Assembly (NCBI GenBank): GCA_963738185.1
Contig: CAVTVA010000001.1
Coordinates: 1 to 64,000, forward strand
DNA from: AP-15 sp963738185
GTDB lineage: Bacteria > Pseudomonadota > Alphaproteobacteria > ATCC43930 > CGMCC-115725
Direction of reading: 5' to 3'
Length of the DNA: 64,000 nucleotides
Shown in pieces: positions 1-8,562 of the stretch. Both the position numbers and the translations under genes were made by a program. A model generated the notes under the pieces. It did not search any database. It was not told where the DNA came from and saw nothing but the letters and a program-made list of their open reading frames with translations. Each line of letters starts with the position of its first letter. Within the stretch, counting starts at the first letter, position 1.

Positions 1-2
1 CG

Positions 3-164
3 CATATCCCGCTGGTGCTACTGCTGGCCGGAGTGATCGGCGGCCTGATCGCCTTTGGCCTGGTCGGCATCTTTCTCGGGCCGGTCGTGCTCGCAGTCGC
101 CTACACCCTCTTGCAGGCGTGGCTCGAGGAAGACCCGGTGCCGATCGCTGACGACGAAATCTGA
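3..164 (+). CDS. AI-2E family transporter (PerM-like), C-terminal end
   Basis: This is the last 53 residues of a membrane protein whose start lies before the window. Two hydrophobic stretches (HIPLVLLLAGVIGG, GLVGIFLGPVVLAVAYTLL) followed by a short acidic tail match the C-terminal glycine-rich GG-x-x-FG-x-x-G-x-F-x-GP pattern of AI-2E/PerM permeases. These are eight-helix inner-membrane exporters of poorly defined substrate. The next gene starts about 75 bases on in the same direction and may be cotranscribed. Only the tail is visible, so the family call rests on this pattern alone. Confidence 0.72.
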   Translation, partial: HIPLVLLLAGVIGGLIAFGLVGIFLGPVVLAVAYTLLQAWLEEDPVPIADDEI

Positions 165-239
165 GCCGGGCACCGCCGCGGCTGCCGGCTGGCCGGCGCG
201 CGCTCGCCTTCCCGCCGCGGGTCCGGCATAGTGCGCTCG

Positions 240-2456
240 ATGCGGCAGCAGGTGGCGATCGCTCAGGATCTGGTGCTGGTCGGCGGCGGGCATGCTCATG
301 TCCACGTGCTGAAGAGCTTTGGCATGCGGCCGATGCCGGGGGTGCGCGTGACACTCGTCGCCCGCGAGGTCGAAACCCCCTATTCGGGCATGCTGCCGGG
401 CTGGGTCGCCGGGCATTATGCGTTTGACGAATGCCATGTCGACCTCGGCCGGCTGGCGCGCTTTGCCGGCGCGCGGCTGATCCATGACGCGGCGGTCGGC
501 CTCGATCGAAGCAAATGCCAACTGCTCACTCGCGCCCACCCGCCGATCCGCTACGACCTGTTGTCGCTCGACATCGGCTCGACCCCGCGCGCGCACGAGG
601 TGCCGGGCGCGGCCGAGCATGCGATCGCGGTCAAGCCGATTGCCCAATTCGCGGCGCGCTGGGAGGCGCTGTTGGCGCGTGCCCGGCGGATGCCGAGCTT
701 GCGCCTCGCCATTGTCGGCGGCGGGGCCGGCGGGGTCGAGCTGGCGCTGGCCGCGCAACATCGGCTGGCCGACTTCGGTGTGCGGCATCTCGAGGTCACC
801 CTCGTCAACGCCGGCCGGCTGCTGTCGTCGCACAACCGCCGGGTTCGCCATCTGCTCGAGCGGGAATGCGCCAGGCGCGGCATCGTCGTCGTCACCGGCA
901 GCGCCGTCGTTCGCGTTGAGCCGGGGTTGCTGGTCTGCGCCGACGGCCGCGAGATCGAATTCGACGAGGCGCTGTGGGTGACCGAGGCCGGCGCGGCGCC
1001 CTGGCTCGCCGAGACCGGGCTGAAATTGACCGCCGACGGCTTTGTCGCGATCGACGAAACGCTGCGCTCGCCATCCGATCCGCAGACCTTCGCCGTCGGC
1101 GACGTTGCGACGATGATTGACCATCCGCGCGAAAAAGCCGGCGTCTACGCGGTCCGCCAGGGCCCGCCGCTCGCCGCCAATCTGCGCCGGGCGCTTGCCG
1201 GCCGACAACTGCGCCGCGCCGTCCCGCAGCGCCGCGGTCTGGCCCTGATCGGCACCGGGGACCGGCATGCCGTGGCCTCGCGGGGGCCATTTGCCGGCTG
1301 TGGCGCCTCTTGGTGGCGGCTCAAGGATTGGATCGACCGCCGTTGGATGCGGAAATATCGCGAGCTCCCCGAGATGCTGCCCGAAGCGGGCGAGGACCCG
1401 ATGCGCTGCGGCGGTTGTGCGGCAAAGGTCCCGGCCGCGACCCTGGGCCGGGTCATCGACCGGCTGCGGCCGGCAGCAAGCGAGCTGGTCGCGATCGGGC
1501 TCGACAGCGCCGACGACGCGGCGCTGATCGCCTATCCCGGTGCGCCGCCGCTGCTGCAGACTGTCGATTTTTTCCGCGCCATGGTCGATGACCCATATTT
1601 GTTCGGGCGGATCGCCGCGACGCACGCGCTCAACGACATTTACGCGATGGGCGGCCGGCCCGAGACGGCGCTCGCCATCGCCACCCTGCCGGCGGCGCGC
1701 GCGCCGATCGTCGAGCACGACCTCTATCACATGCTGCGCGGCGGGCTCGATGTGCTGGAGCCGGCCGGTGCGGTGCTGGTCGGCGGCCACAGCGCCGAAG
1801 GTGCTGAGCTGGCGCTCGGCTTTGCCGTGACCGGGCGCGCGCCGCCGGCCGGAAAATTGCTGCGCAAGTCCGGGTTGTGCCCCGGCGACCGGCTGATCCT
1901 GTCAAAGCCGCTCGGCACCGGCATCATTCTCGCAGCCGATGGGCGCGGGCTGGCGCCAGCGCGAATTGTCGCGGGCGCGATCGCGACGATGCTGCAACCA
2001 GCCTCCCCCGCCGCGGCCTGCCTCACCGCGCACGGCGCAACGGCCTGCACCGATGTGACCGGGTTCGGGCTGCTCGGGCACTTGCTCGAAATGCTGCGCG
2101 CCTCGAACGCGGACGCCGCGCTCGAGCCCGAGGCGATCCCGGCGCTCGATGGCGCCCTCGACTTGCTTGGCCGCGGCATCACCAGCTCCTTGCACAGCGA
2201 TAATCTCGCAGCGCTGGCGGCGCTCGAGTCGGGGGAGGCGCATCCGATCGCATCCCTGCTGATCGATCCGCAGACCGCGGGCGGCCTGCTCGCTGGCATC
2301 CCGGCCGAACGCGCTGCCGGCTGCCTCGCCGAATTGCGCGAGCTCGGCTATCGCGCCGCGATGATCGGCCGGGTGCTGCGCTCGAACGGGCCGGAGCGGC
2401 GGGTCCGCCTCGAACCCGGGGCGGCGGAGCTCGTGCCGGAACCGGTCACCGCCTGA
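240..2456 (+). CDS. selD: NADH dehydrogenase-like / selenide, water dikinase fusion (SelD)
   Basis: A two-domain protein of about 738 residues. Residues 1-375 resemble an FAD-dependent pyridine nucleotide-disulfide oxidoreductase: an N-terminal dinucleotide motif LVLVGGGHAHV, a second NAD motif AIVGGGAGGVELAL and the FAD-binding FAVGDVA. Residues 385-738 are SelD, which makes selenophosphate from selenide and ATP for selenocysteine or selenouridine tRNA. The catalytic site CGGCAAKV carries Cys rather than Sec, and an ATP-binding GLDSADDAAL follows. This fusion is known in bacteria; the oxidoreductase half is thought to feed selenide reduction. The ATG at 240 sits just before the FAD motif; a GTG at 231 is the alternative. 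The TGA overlaps the ATG of selA, so the two are probably translationally coupled. Confidence 0.93.
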   Translation: MRQQVAIAQDLVLVGGGHAHVHVLKSFGMRPMPGVRVTLVAREVETPYSGMLPGWVAGHYAFDECHVDLGRLARFAGARLIHDAAVGLDRSKCQLLTRAHPPIRYDLLSLDIGSTPRAHEVPGAAEHAIAVKPIAQFAARWEALLARARRMPSLRLAIVGGGAGGVELALAAQHRLADFGVRHLEVTLVNAGRLLSSHNRRVRHLLERECARRGIVVVTGSAVVRVEPGLLVCADGREIEFDEALWVTEAGAAPWLAETGLKLTADGFVAIDETLRSPSDPQTFAVGDVATMIDHPREKAGVYAVRQGPPLAANLRRALAGRQLRRAVPQRRGLALIGTGDRHAVASRGPFAGCGASWWRLKDWIDRRWMRKYRELPEMLPEAGEDPMRCGGCAAKVPAATLGRVIDRLRPAASELVAIGLDSADDAALIAYPGAPPLLQTVDFFRAMVDDPYLFGRIAATHALNDIYAMGGRPETALAIATLPAARAPIVEHDLYHMLRGGLDVLEPAGAVLVGGHSAEGAELALGFAVTGRAPPAGKLLRKSGLCPGDRLILSKPLGTGIILAADGRGLAPARIVAGAIATMLQPASPAAACLTAHGATACTDVTGFGLLGHLLEMLRASNADAALEPEAIPALDGALDLLGRGITSSLHSDNLAALAALESGEAHPIASLLIDPQTAGGLLAGIPAERAAGCLAELRELGYRAAMIGRVLRSNGPERRVRLEPGAAELVPEPVTA

Positions 2457-3866
2457 TGACCGGGTGCAGCCGCCGCGGCCGTGCCGCTTTGCCGGGGGTC
2501 GATCAGGTGTTGCGGTCCGAGCCGGTTTGCGCGCTGATCGCGCGATATGGCCGGCCGCTGGTGCTGGAGGCGGTCAGGGCCACGTTGGCCGACCAGCGGA
2601 AGCTCGGCGTCGCCGCCTCGGCGAGCGAGGTCGTCGAAGCGAGCGCGCAGGCTCTCGAACGTCTGATGCGGCCATCGCAGCGCCGTGTGTTCAACCTGAC
2701 CGGGACCGTTCTGCACACCAATCTCGGCCGCGCGCCGCTGCCCGAGGAGGCGATCGCCGCCGCGGTCGAAGCGATGCGCGACCCGTCTTCCCTCGAATAC
2801 GACCTCGAAACCGGCCGGCGCGGCGAGCGGGACGACCATGTCTCGGGCTGGCTCAGGCGGCTGACCGGGGCCGAGGCGGCGCTCGCCGTCAACAACAATG
2901 CCGGCGCGCTGGTGCTGGTGCTGAATGCGCTCGCCGACGGGCGCGAGACGATCGTCTCGCGCGGCGAATTGATCGAGATCGGCGGCTCGTTCCGCCTGCC
3001 CGACATCATGGTCCGCGCTGGGACCCGCCTGCGCGAGGTCGGCACCACCAACCGCACCCACCTCGCCGATTTCGCCGCGGCAATCGGGCCGCAGACCGCG
3101 CTGATCCTGAAAGCACATACCAGCAATTACGCGATCGAGGGCTTTACCGCTGCGGTTCCGGCGGCGCACCTCGCGGCGCTCGCCCATGAGCATGCAATCC
3201 CGTTTGTCGAGGATTTGGGCAGCGGCTCGCTCGGTCGATCTCGCGGCCTGGGGGCTGCCGCACGAGCCGACCGTTGCCGAGGCCCTGGCGCAGGGCGCCG
3301 ATCTAGTCACCTTCAGCGGCGACAAATTATTGGGCGGGCCGCAGGCGGGGTTGGTCGTCGGCCGCGCCGATCTGGTCGCGATGCTGGCGAAAAGCCCGCT
3401 GAAGCGCGCATTGCGGCTCGACAAAATTCGCTTGGCGGCGCTCGAAGCGGTGCTGCGCCTCTACACCAACCCCGAGCGCCTCGCAACGCGTCTGCCGGCA
3501 TTGCGGCTGCTGGCCCGTCCCGCCGGCGAGATCGACGCGCTCGCCCGCCGTCTGCTGCCCGCCGTCGCACGCGCGCTCGAAGGCATTGCCGAAACCGACC
3601 TGATCGAAACGAAAAGCCAGATCGGCAGCGGCGCCTTGCCCGTGTCGCTGCTGCCGAGCGCAGCACTGTCACTGCGGCCCGTTGGCGCAGCGAAATCCGG
3701 TGCCGCGGTCGAGATGCTGGCGCGAACCTTGCGCGCCTTGACGGTCCCGGTGATCGGCCGGATCGCTGGCGGCGCCGTCATCCTCGACCTGCGCTGCCTC
3801 GAAGACGAGGCAGCATTTTTGGCCCAGCTCGCCGATCTGCGGCTCAACCGATCGGGAGTTGCATGA
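2456..3866 (+). CDS. selA: L-seryl-tRNA(Sec) selenium transferase, frameshifted
   Basis: SelA converts Ser-tRNA(Sec) to Sec-tRNA(Sec) using selenophosphate and PLP. The N-terminal half (FNLTGTVLHTNLGRAPLP, NNNAGALVLVLNAL) reads from the ATG at 2456, which overlaps the selD stop. Homology then jumps to the +1 frame near 3233: after VEDLGSGSL the expected VDLAAWGLPHEP continues only if one G of the GG at 3233-3234 is removed. The PLP-lysine motif FSGDKLLGGPQAG lies in the second frame, which ends at 3866. As written, the first frame runs on through the downstream methyltransferase. Both halves look otherwise intact, so this is either a sequencing indel or a very recent lesion. No selB or selenocysteine tRNA is in the window. 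Confidence 0.85.
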
Positions 3867-5230
3867 CCCCCGGGGCGCAGGTCGCCGCGGCGATCGAGAT
3901 CCTCGTCGAGATCGAGACCGGGCAGCACCCGGCCGATGACGCTGCGTCGGGCTATTTCCGCCGCCGGCGCTATATCGGCGCCAAGGACCGGGCGCAGATC
4001 GCCGGTCATGTCTATGCCGTGCTGCGGCACCGCTCGGCGCTCGACTGGTGGATCGTGCGGCGGGGCGCGGGAATGATGGAAAGTGCCGCGCGCGCCCGAG
4101 TGCTGGCCGGCCTGGTGCTGGCCGAAGGGTGGCGCCCAGAAGCGGTCGCTTCGTGCTGCGACGGCGACCGCTTTCGCCCGGCGAGCCTGAGCCCGGCCGA
4201 AATGCATCTGATCGACGGCCTCGGCAACCGCACCATGCGCCATCCGCAGATGCCGCGCGCGGTGGCAAACGGTGTGCCGGAATGGCTCGAGCCCCATCTC
4301 GAAGCCGTGTTCGGAAAAGGTCTGGAACGCGAAATGGCGGCGCTCAACGCCCCAGCGCCGGTCGATCTGCGGGTCAATCTATTAAAGGCCGATCGCGCCT
4401 CTGCGCGCCGCGCGCTCGCCGCCGAGGGGGTCGAGGCCAAGCCCACCCCGTGGTCGCCGATTGGGCTCAGGCTCGCCGAACGGGCGCCGCTGTCCGGGCT
4501 CGCGGCATTCAAGGGCGGGCTGTTCGATGTGCAGGACGAGGGCTCGCAGCTCGCCGCCCTGTTGGCCGGGGCGCGGCCCGGGATGCGGGTGGTCGATTTC
4601 TGCGCCGGGGTCGGCGGCAAGACCCTGGCATTGGCGGCCGGCATGGCCAATCGCGGCAAGCTCGTCGCCTGCGATGTTTCGGCCCGCCGGCTCGAACGCG
4701 CCGCCCTGCGGCTGCGCCGCGCCGGGGTCGGCAATGTCGAGCGCCGGGTGCTGATCAGCGAAAACGATAAATGGGTCAAGCGCCACGCCGGCGGGTTTGA
4801 CCGAGTGTTGGTCGATGCGCCGTGTCTCGGCACCGGGACCTGGCGGCGCAACCCCGACGCCAAATGGCGCTCGCGCCCGGAGGATCTGGCCGAGCTGGTG
4901 GAGCGCCAGCAGCAGATCCTGCGCAGCGCCGCGCGCCTGGTGCGCCCCGGCGGGCGCCTCGTCTACGCCACCTGCTCGCTGCTGCACGAGGAGGACGTGG
5001 CCCAGGCCGAAGCCTTTCTCGCCGCCACGCCCGATTTCTCGCTGCTGCCTGCCGCGCGCGCCTGGGACGAGACGATCGGCGGCGCCTCGCCCGCCGGCGA
5101 CGACTATCTATTCCTGACCCCGGCCCGCCACGGCACCGACGGCTTCTTCGTCGCCATCTTCGAACGGAAGCCAGCGATGGCCTCGGACCCGACTTTCGAC
5201 AGCGAGATTGCTTCGCTGCGCTCGCAATGA
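3863..5230 (+). CDS. rsmB: RsmB/NOP-family rRNA (cytosine-C5) methyltransferase
   Basis: A 455-residue SAM-dependent RNA m5C methyltransferase of the RsmB/NOP2 class, which modifies cytosine in 16S rRNA or a related RNA. The N-terminal part is helical (NusB/RsmB-like). The catalytic domain shows the SAM site VVDFCAGVGGKTLALAAG, motif IV VDAPCLGTGTWRRNP with its Pro-Cys and motif VI VYATCSLLHEED with the Thr-Cys nucleophile. The ATG overlaps the selA stop (ATGA). The last codons and the stop lie inside an intergenic palindrome (5203-5287), so the C-terminal SEIASLRSQ is repeat-encoded and is probably an extension of the ancestral protein. The exact target base is inferred. Confidence 0.88.
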   Translation: MTPGAQVAAAIEILVEIETGQHPADDAASGYFRRRRYIGAKDRAQIAGHVYAVLRHRSALDWWIVRRGAGMMESAARARVLAGLVLAEGWRPEAVASCCDGDRFRPASLSPAEMHLIDGLGNRTMRHPQMPRAVANGVPEWLEPHLEAVFGKGLEREMAALNAPAPVDLRVNLLKADRASARRALAAEGVEAKPTPWSPIGLRLAERAPLSGLAAFKGGLFDVQDEGSQLAALLAGARPGMRVVDFCAGVGGKTLALAAGMANRGKLVACDVSARRLERAALRLRRAGVGNVERRVLISENDKWVKRHAGGFDRVLVDAPCLGTGTWRRNPDAKWRSRPEDLAELVERQQQILRSAARLVRPGGRLVYATCSLLHEEDVAQAEAFLAATPDFSLLPAARAWDETIGGASPAGDDYLFLTPARHGTDGFFVAIFERKPAMASDPTFDSEIASLRSQ

Positions 5231-5287
5231 CAGAAAAAACGCCGAACGCGATGTCATTGCGAGGAGCGCAGCGACGAAGCAATCTCG
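5203..5287. repeat. Intergenic palindromic repeat, family A, copy 1
   Basis: Two arms, 5203-5232 and 5252-5287, are reverse complements apart from small insertions (GGA and CG) in the right arm, with a 19-base spacer. The arms begin CGAGATTGCTTCGCTGCGCT and end GACGAAGCAATCTCG. A second copy lies at 47455-47532 in the same orientation. The left arm overlaps the 3' end of the upstream methyltransferase gene. RNA from this stretch would fold into a long hairpin and could end or stabilise transcripts. Confidence 0.9.
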
Positions 5288-5302
5288 GCGGGGCATCATT
5301 CG

Positions 5303-6868
5303 ATGTCTGGTAAGAAAACGATGACCGACCGCATCCTGATCCTCGATTTTGGCAGCCAGGTCACTCAGCTGATCGCCCGCCGGCTGCGCGAGAGCGGCGT
5401 CTATTGCGAGATCCACCCCTATACGATCGCCGAGCACAAGCTGCGCGAGTTCGCGCCGCGCGCGATCATCCTATCGGGCGGCCCGGCCTCGGTCACCACC
5501 GATACCGCACCGCGTGTCCCGCCGGCGGCGCTTCGATTGGGGGTGCCGGTGCTGGGCATCTGCTACGGCATGCAGACGATGTGCGACGAGCTGGGCGGCC
5601 GCGTCGCGTTGAGCGAGCATCAGGAGTTCGGCCGCGCCTTTATCGACATCCTCGATGATTGCCTGCTGTTCGACGGGATGTGGCCGAAGGGCGAGCGCGC
5701 CCAGGTGTGGATGAGCCACGGCGACAAGGTCGAGGCATTGCCGGCCGGCTTTCGCGCGGTGGCCGCCAGCGAGGCCGCACCCTTTGCCGCGATCGCCGAT
5801 GACGAGCGGCGGTTTTACGGTTTTCTGTTTCACCCCGAGGTGGCGCACACGCCGCAGGGCGCCGAATTGCTGCGCAACTTCACCCACCAGGTCGCCGGCT
5901 GCCGCGGCGATTGGACGATGGCGCTGTTTCGCGCGCAGGCGCTCGAGCGCATCCGCAATCAGGTCGGCCACGGCAATGTCGTCTGCGGCCTGTCCGGCGG
6001 GGTCGATTCCGCGGTCACAGCCGCCTTGCTGCACGAGGCGGTCGGCGACCAGCTGACCTGCATCTTTGTCGATACCGGCCTGTTGCGGGCCGGCGAGGCC
6101 GAGGAGGTCGTCGAGCTGTTCCGGCGCCACTACAACATCCCGCTGGTGCATCGCGATGCCGGCGACTTGTTTCTGGCCGCGCTCGCCGGCGTCACCGACC
6201 CCGAGGAAAAACGCAAGCGGATCGGCGCCACCTTTATCGACGTGTTCGAGGAGGAGGCGTCGAAGCTCGGCCATGTCGAGTTTCTGGCGCAGGGAACGCT
6301 CTACCCCGACGTGATCGAGTCGACGAGCGCCGCGGGCGGGCCGTCGGTCACGATCAAATCGCACCACAATGTCGGCGGGCTTCCCGAGCGCATGAAATTG
6401 AAATTGGTCGAGCCGCTGCGCGCGCTGTTCAAGGACGAGGTGCGCGAATTGGGCCGCGAGCTGGGGCTCCCCGAGCGGCTGGTCGGGCGGCACCCGTTCC
6501 CCGGCCCCGGCCTGGCGATCCGCATTCCCGGCGAGATCACCCGCGAGAAGCTCGAAATCCTGCGCAAGGCCGATGCGGTCTTTATCGAGGAAATCCGCAA
6601 CGCCGGCCTTTACGACGCGATCTGGCAAGCTTTTGCCGTATTGCTGCCGGTTCGGAGCGTCGGCGTCATGGGCGACGCGCGCACCTATGATTACGCCTGC
6701 GCCCTGCGCGCGGTGACCTCGACCGACGGGATGACCGCCGACACCTTCGCCTTCTCGCACGAATTTCTCGGCCGCACCGCCACTCGCATCATCAACGAGG
6801 TGCGCGGCATCAACCGCATCGTCTACGACATCACCTCAAAGCCGCCGGGCACCATAGAGTGGGAATGA
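5303..6868 (+). CDS. guaA: GMP synthase (glutamine-hydrolysing)
   Basis: A 521-residue, full-length bifunctional enzyme that aminates XMP to GMP in purine synthesis. The N-terminal class I glutamine amidotransferase has the nucleophile elbow GICYGMQ and the His-Glu site FHPEV. The ATP-pyrophosphatase domain has the PP-loop GLSGGVDSAV. The C-terminal dimerisation domain runs to KPPGTIEWE, the usual family end. An internal ATG at 5321 (MTDRILILDFGSQ) is an equally good start. It follows rsmB after a palindromic repeat; no gene follows closely downstream. Confidence 0.97.
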   Translation: MSGKKTMTDRILILDFGSQVTQLIARRLRESGVYCEIHPYTIAEHKLREFAPRAIILSGGPASVTTDTAPRVPPAALRLGVPVLGICYGMQTMCDELGGRVALSEHQEFGRAFIDILDDCLLFDGMWPKGERAQVWMSHGDKVEALPAGFRAVAASEAAPFAAIADDERRFYGFLFHPEVAHTPQGAELLRNFTHQVAGCRGDWTMALFRAQALERIRNQVGHGNVVCGLSGGVDSAVTAALLHEAVGDQLTCIFVDTGLLRAGEAEEVVELFRRHYNIPLVHRDAGDLFLAALAGVTDPEEKRKRIGATFIDVFEEEASKLGHVEFLAQGTLYPDVIESTSAAGGPSVTIKSHHNVGGLPERMKLKLVEPLRALFKDEVRELGRELGLPERLVGRHPFPGPGLAIRIPGEITREKLEILRKADAVFIEEIRNAGLYDAIWQAFAVLLPVRSVGVMGDARTYDYACALRAVTSTDGMTADTFAFSHEFLGRTATRIINEVRGINRIVYDITSKPPGTIEWE

Positions 6869-6966
6869 GGGGTGTGGGATACCCAGAGCGCTGTGCGAGG
6901 GGAATAGCGGAGGGAAAATAGAGCGTTACAGGATAGTTCGTTGATCATTCGCGGTCCATCGTTCAC

Positions 6967-7262
6967 TCAGCTCCCTTCTTTCTCCAAGTCATTCGTGCGG
7001 TCTCGTCCGCCCAGAGGGCCGGCGCCGCCGCGATCGGTTTCGAGCGCTGCTGGCGTTCTCGTCGTCGGTGGTCGGTCGAGAAGCCCTTGATCGTCTCCTC
7101 GACACGGGTAGAGCTGGGCGATGCGCTCGAGGGCTTCCCTGGCGATCGGCGAGCCGGTGGCGGCATGGACGTCGAAGAACTTGCGCTGGACATGCGCCCA
7201 ACAGCCGGCTTCGGTGATCCGGTTGCCCGCGAACAACTGGTTAAAGCCGGCCCGCGGGTCCG
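6967..7262 (-). pseudogene. IS66-family transposase remnant
   Basis: The reverse strand carries recognisable IS66 TnpC sequence: AGFNQLFAGNR, then GCWAHVQRKFFDVHAA, then ALERIAQLY. After a frame change near 7105 it continues as EETIKGFSTDHRRRERQQRS, matching the usual E-E-x-I-(R/K)-G...R-x-x-x-R-Q family segment. The N-terminal half and the C-terminal end are missing and the piece is frameshifted, so it cannot encode a working transposase. It abuts an IS110-like remnant on the left side of its own reading direction. Confidence 0.78.
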
Positions 7263-7556
7263 GCCTTCGGCCGGCCCGAAGACATGTGTCGATGGCCCCC
7301 GTGATGCAAGGATTTTTGGCGGTCGTGCATAGAAGGCCGCTTGCGGTCTTGTGTCCGGCCTGGCGCAGCCGTAGGCCACAGGCCCTGATGGGTTCCGTGG
7401 ATCGAGGCCTGATCAGGCTCGCGGGGTCGCATTGCCCCATGTCCTCGGATAGGTATCTCTCGATCCGCGGTCGACCGGTCCTCGGGCTTGACCCGGGGAT
7501 GCCATCACGCGTCTTCACCCTCGCAACTCTCCCGCTGCCGTCGGCGCCCCCTGCGT

Positions 7557-7905
7557 TCAGGCCGCTGCCGGCATGGAGCGAAAGTCCTCCCGCCGCGTCA
7601 TCACCGCCCAGGCAATGCGCGCCATCGCCGGCCTGCGCCGGGGCAGGCTTTGTTGGCAAGCGCACCGGCGACGACCATGCGCTTCTTCGCGGCCAGCAGT
7701 TTGACCAGCCAGGCATGGCGCTTGGCTCGCTTGCCGCCCAGCACCGCCATTGCGCCCCATCGGGTCAAGCCCGAGGCAGGCTGTTGACCAGCAGACGCCG
7801 CAGATAACCGTTGCCGCGCTTGCTGATCGGGCCGAGCCTTATACCCACCTGAATTGATGCTGACTCGCCAAGGGAATTGCATTGGGGTGGGGTAGCGAGT
7901 AGCAG
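7557..7905 (-). pseudogene. IS110-family transposase C-terminal remnant
   Basis: On the reverse strand the segment IRLGPISKRGNGYLRRLLVN matches the IS110 C-terminal (transposase_20) domain. It is followed in shifted frames by KLLAAKKRMVVAGALANK and ARIAWAVMTRREDFR, the family's typical A-L-A-N-K...A-R-I-x-W sequence. At least one frameshift and the loss of the DEDD N-terminal domain make it non-functional. The stretch 7262-7557 probably includes the decayed 3' flank of this element; I recognise no gene in it. Confidence 0.72.
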
Positions 7906-8094
7906 ATGTTGTGGTTGGGGGATGAGGGAACCGCAATGCCTGCTCTGGTGATCCGGGATGACGTGCAGTGGCAATGATATCGACCTGCCCAAAATAAGCC
8001 CAGGCAACGGAGGTTATTACAAAAAGCAAATTAGCAGGCTCGTGACCCGCAATGTCGGCGATGCCGGCCGCTCGACGATCCCCTAGGCGATCGC
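7906..8094. other. Intergenic, no gene recognised
   Basis: About 190 bases of slightly lower-GC sequence between the IS110 remnant and the haloperoxidase fragment. I see no conserved reading frame, RNA or clear promoter. It probably marks an insertion or deletion edge, since the gene fragment that follows has lost its 5' end. Confidence 0.4.
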
Positions 8095-8494
8095 CGGCCG
8101 ACGCCTCGCCCGATGCCGCAGTCGCTGCGGCGGCCGACGACATCCTCGACATCCTCTATCGGGCGCAATCCGCCAATTTCGATGCGCAATTGGCAGCCTC
8201 GCTCGCCGCCCTGCCCGCCGGCCAGGGGTGACCGACGGCGTCGCCTTTGGCAAGGCGGTCGCCGACGAAATCATCGCACTGCGCGCCAAGGATGGGTCGA
8301 ACGTCAACATCACCGACAATGGCGGCAGCGGTGTCGGGGTGTGGCAGCCGACCCCGCCCGCCTACATGCCGGGGCTCGACCCGCAATGGGCGCAGGTCAC
8401 GCCGTTTGCGCTCGAAAGCTCCGACCAGTTCCTCCCCGGCCCGCCGCCCGACCCGACCAGCCGCCCTAGGTTGGCGCGGATCACCGTTTTTTAG
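8095..8494 (+). pseudogene. Vanadium-dependent haloperoxidase / PAP2-like fragment
   Basis: Two overlapping frames give AAADDILDILYRAQSANFDA, then (after restoring one G near 8226) VTDGVAFGKAVADEIIALRA, NGGSGVGVWQPTPPAYMPG and VTPFALESSDQFLPGPPP. The order resembles the central part of vanadium-dependent haloperoxidase / PAP2-superfamily secreted proteins: G-x-x-x-A..I..R..D, G-x-W-x-P-T-P, then P-F-x-L. The signal peptide, the N-terminal helices and the catalytic Arg/His-rich C-terminal half are all absent. It is a truncated, frameshifted relic beside dead insertion sequences. The family call is by pattern recognition only. Confidence 0.6.
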
Positions 8495-8562
8495 CGTCGT
8501 TCGCGCCGGGGCGATCGTGCAGTATGCGCGTAGTGCCGGGTTGGCGGGTGGTTGGGGGGCAT

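Noticed and set aside
18..1790. Long reverse-strand open frame opposite selD
   Set aside because: It has no family-like motifs, a biased Arg/Gly/Pro composition and lies exactly antisense to a strongly supported gene; high GC makes such frames common.
2456..5230. A genuine SelA-RsmB fusion protein
   Set aside because: The middle of the joined frame has no homology to either family, while the +1 frame carries the missing SelA half; a frameshift explains it better.
5471..6760. Long reverse open frame inside guaA
   Set aside because: Antisense shadow of a full-length, motif-complete GMP synthase.
8226..8231. TGA in the haloperoxidase-like fragment as a selenocysteine codon
   Set aside because: Homology resumes only after a frame change, so it is a frameshift, not an in-frame UGA.
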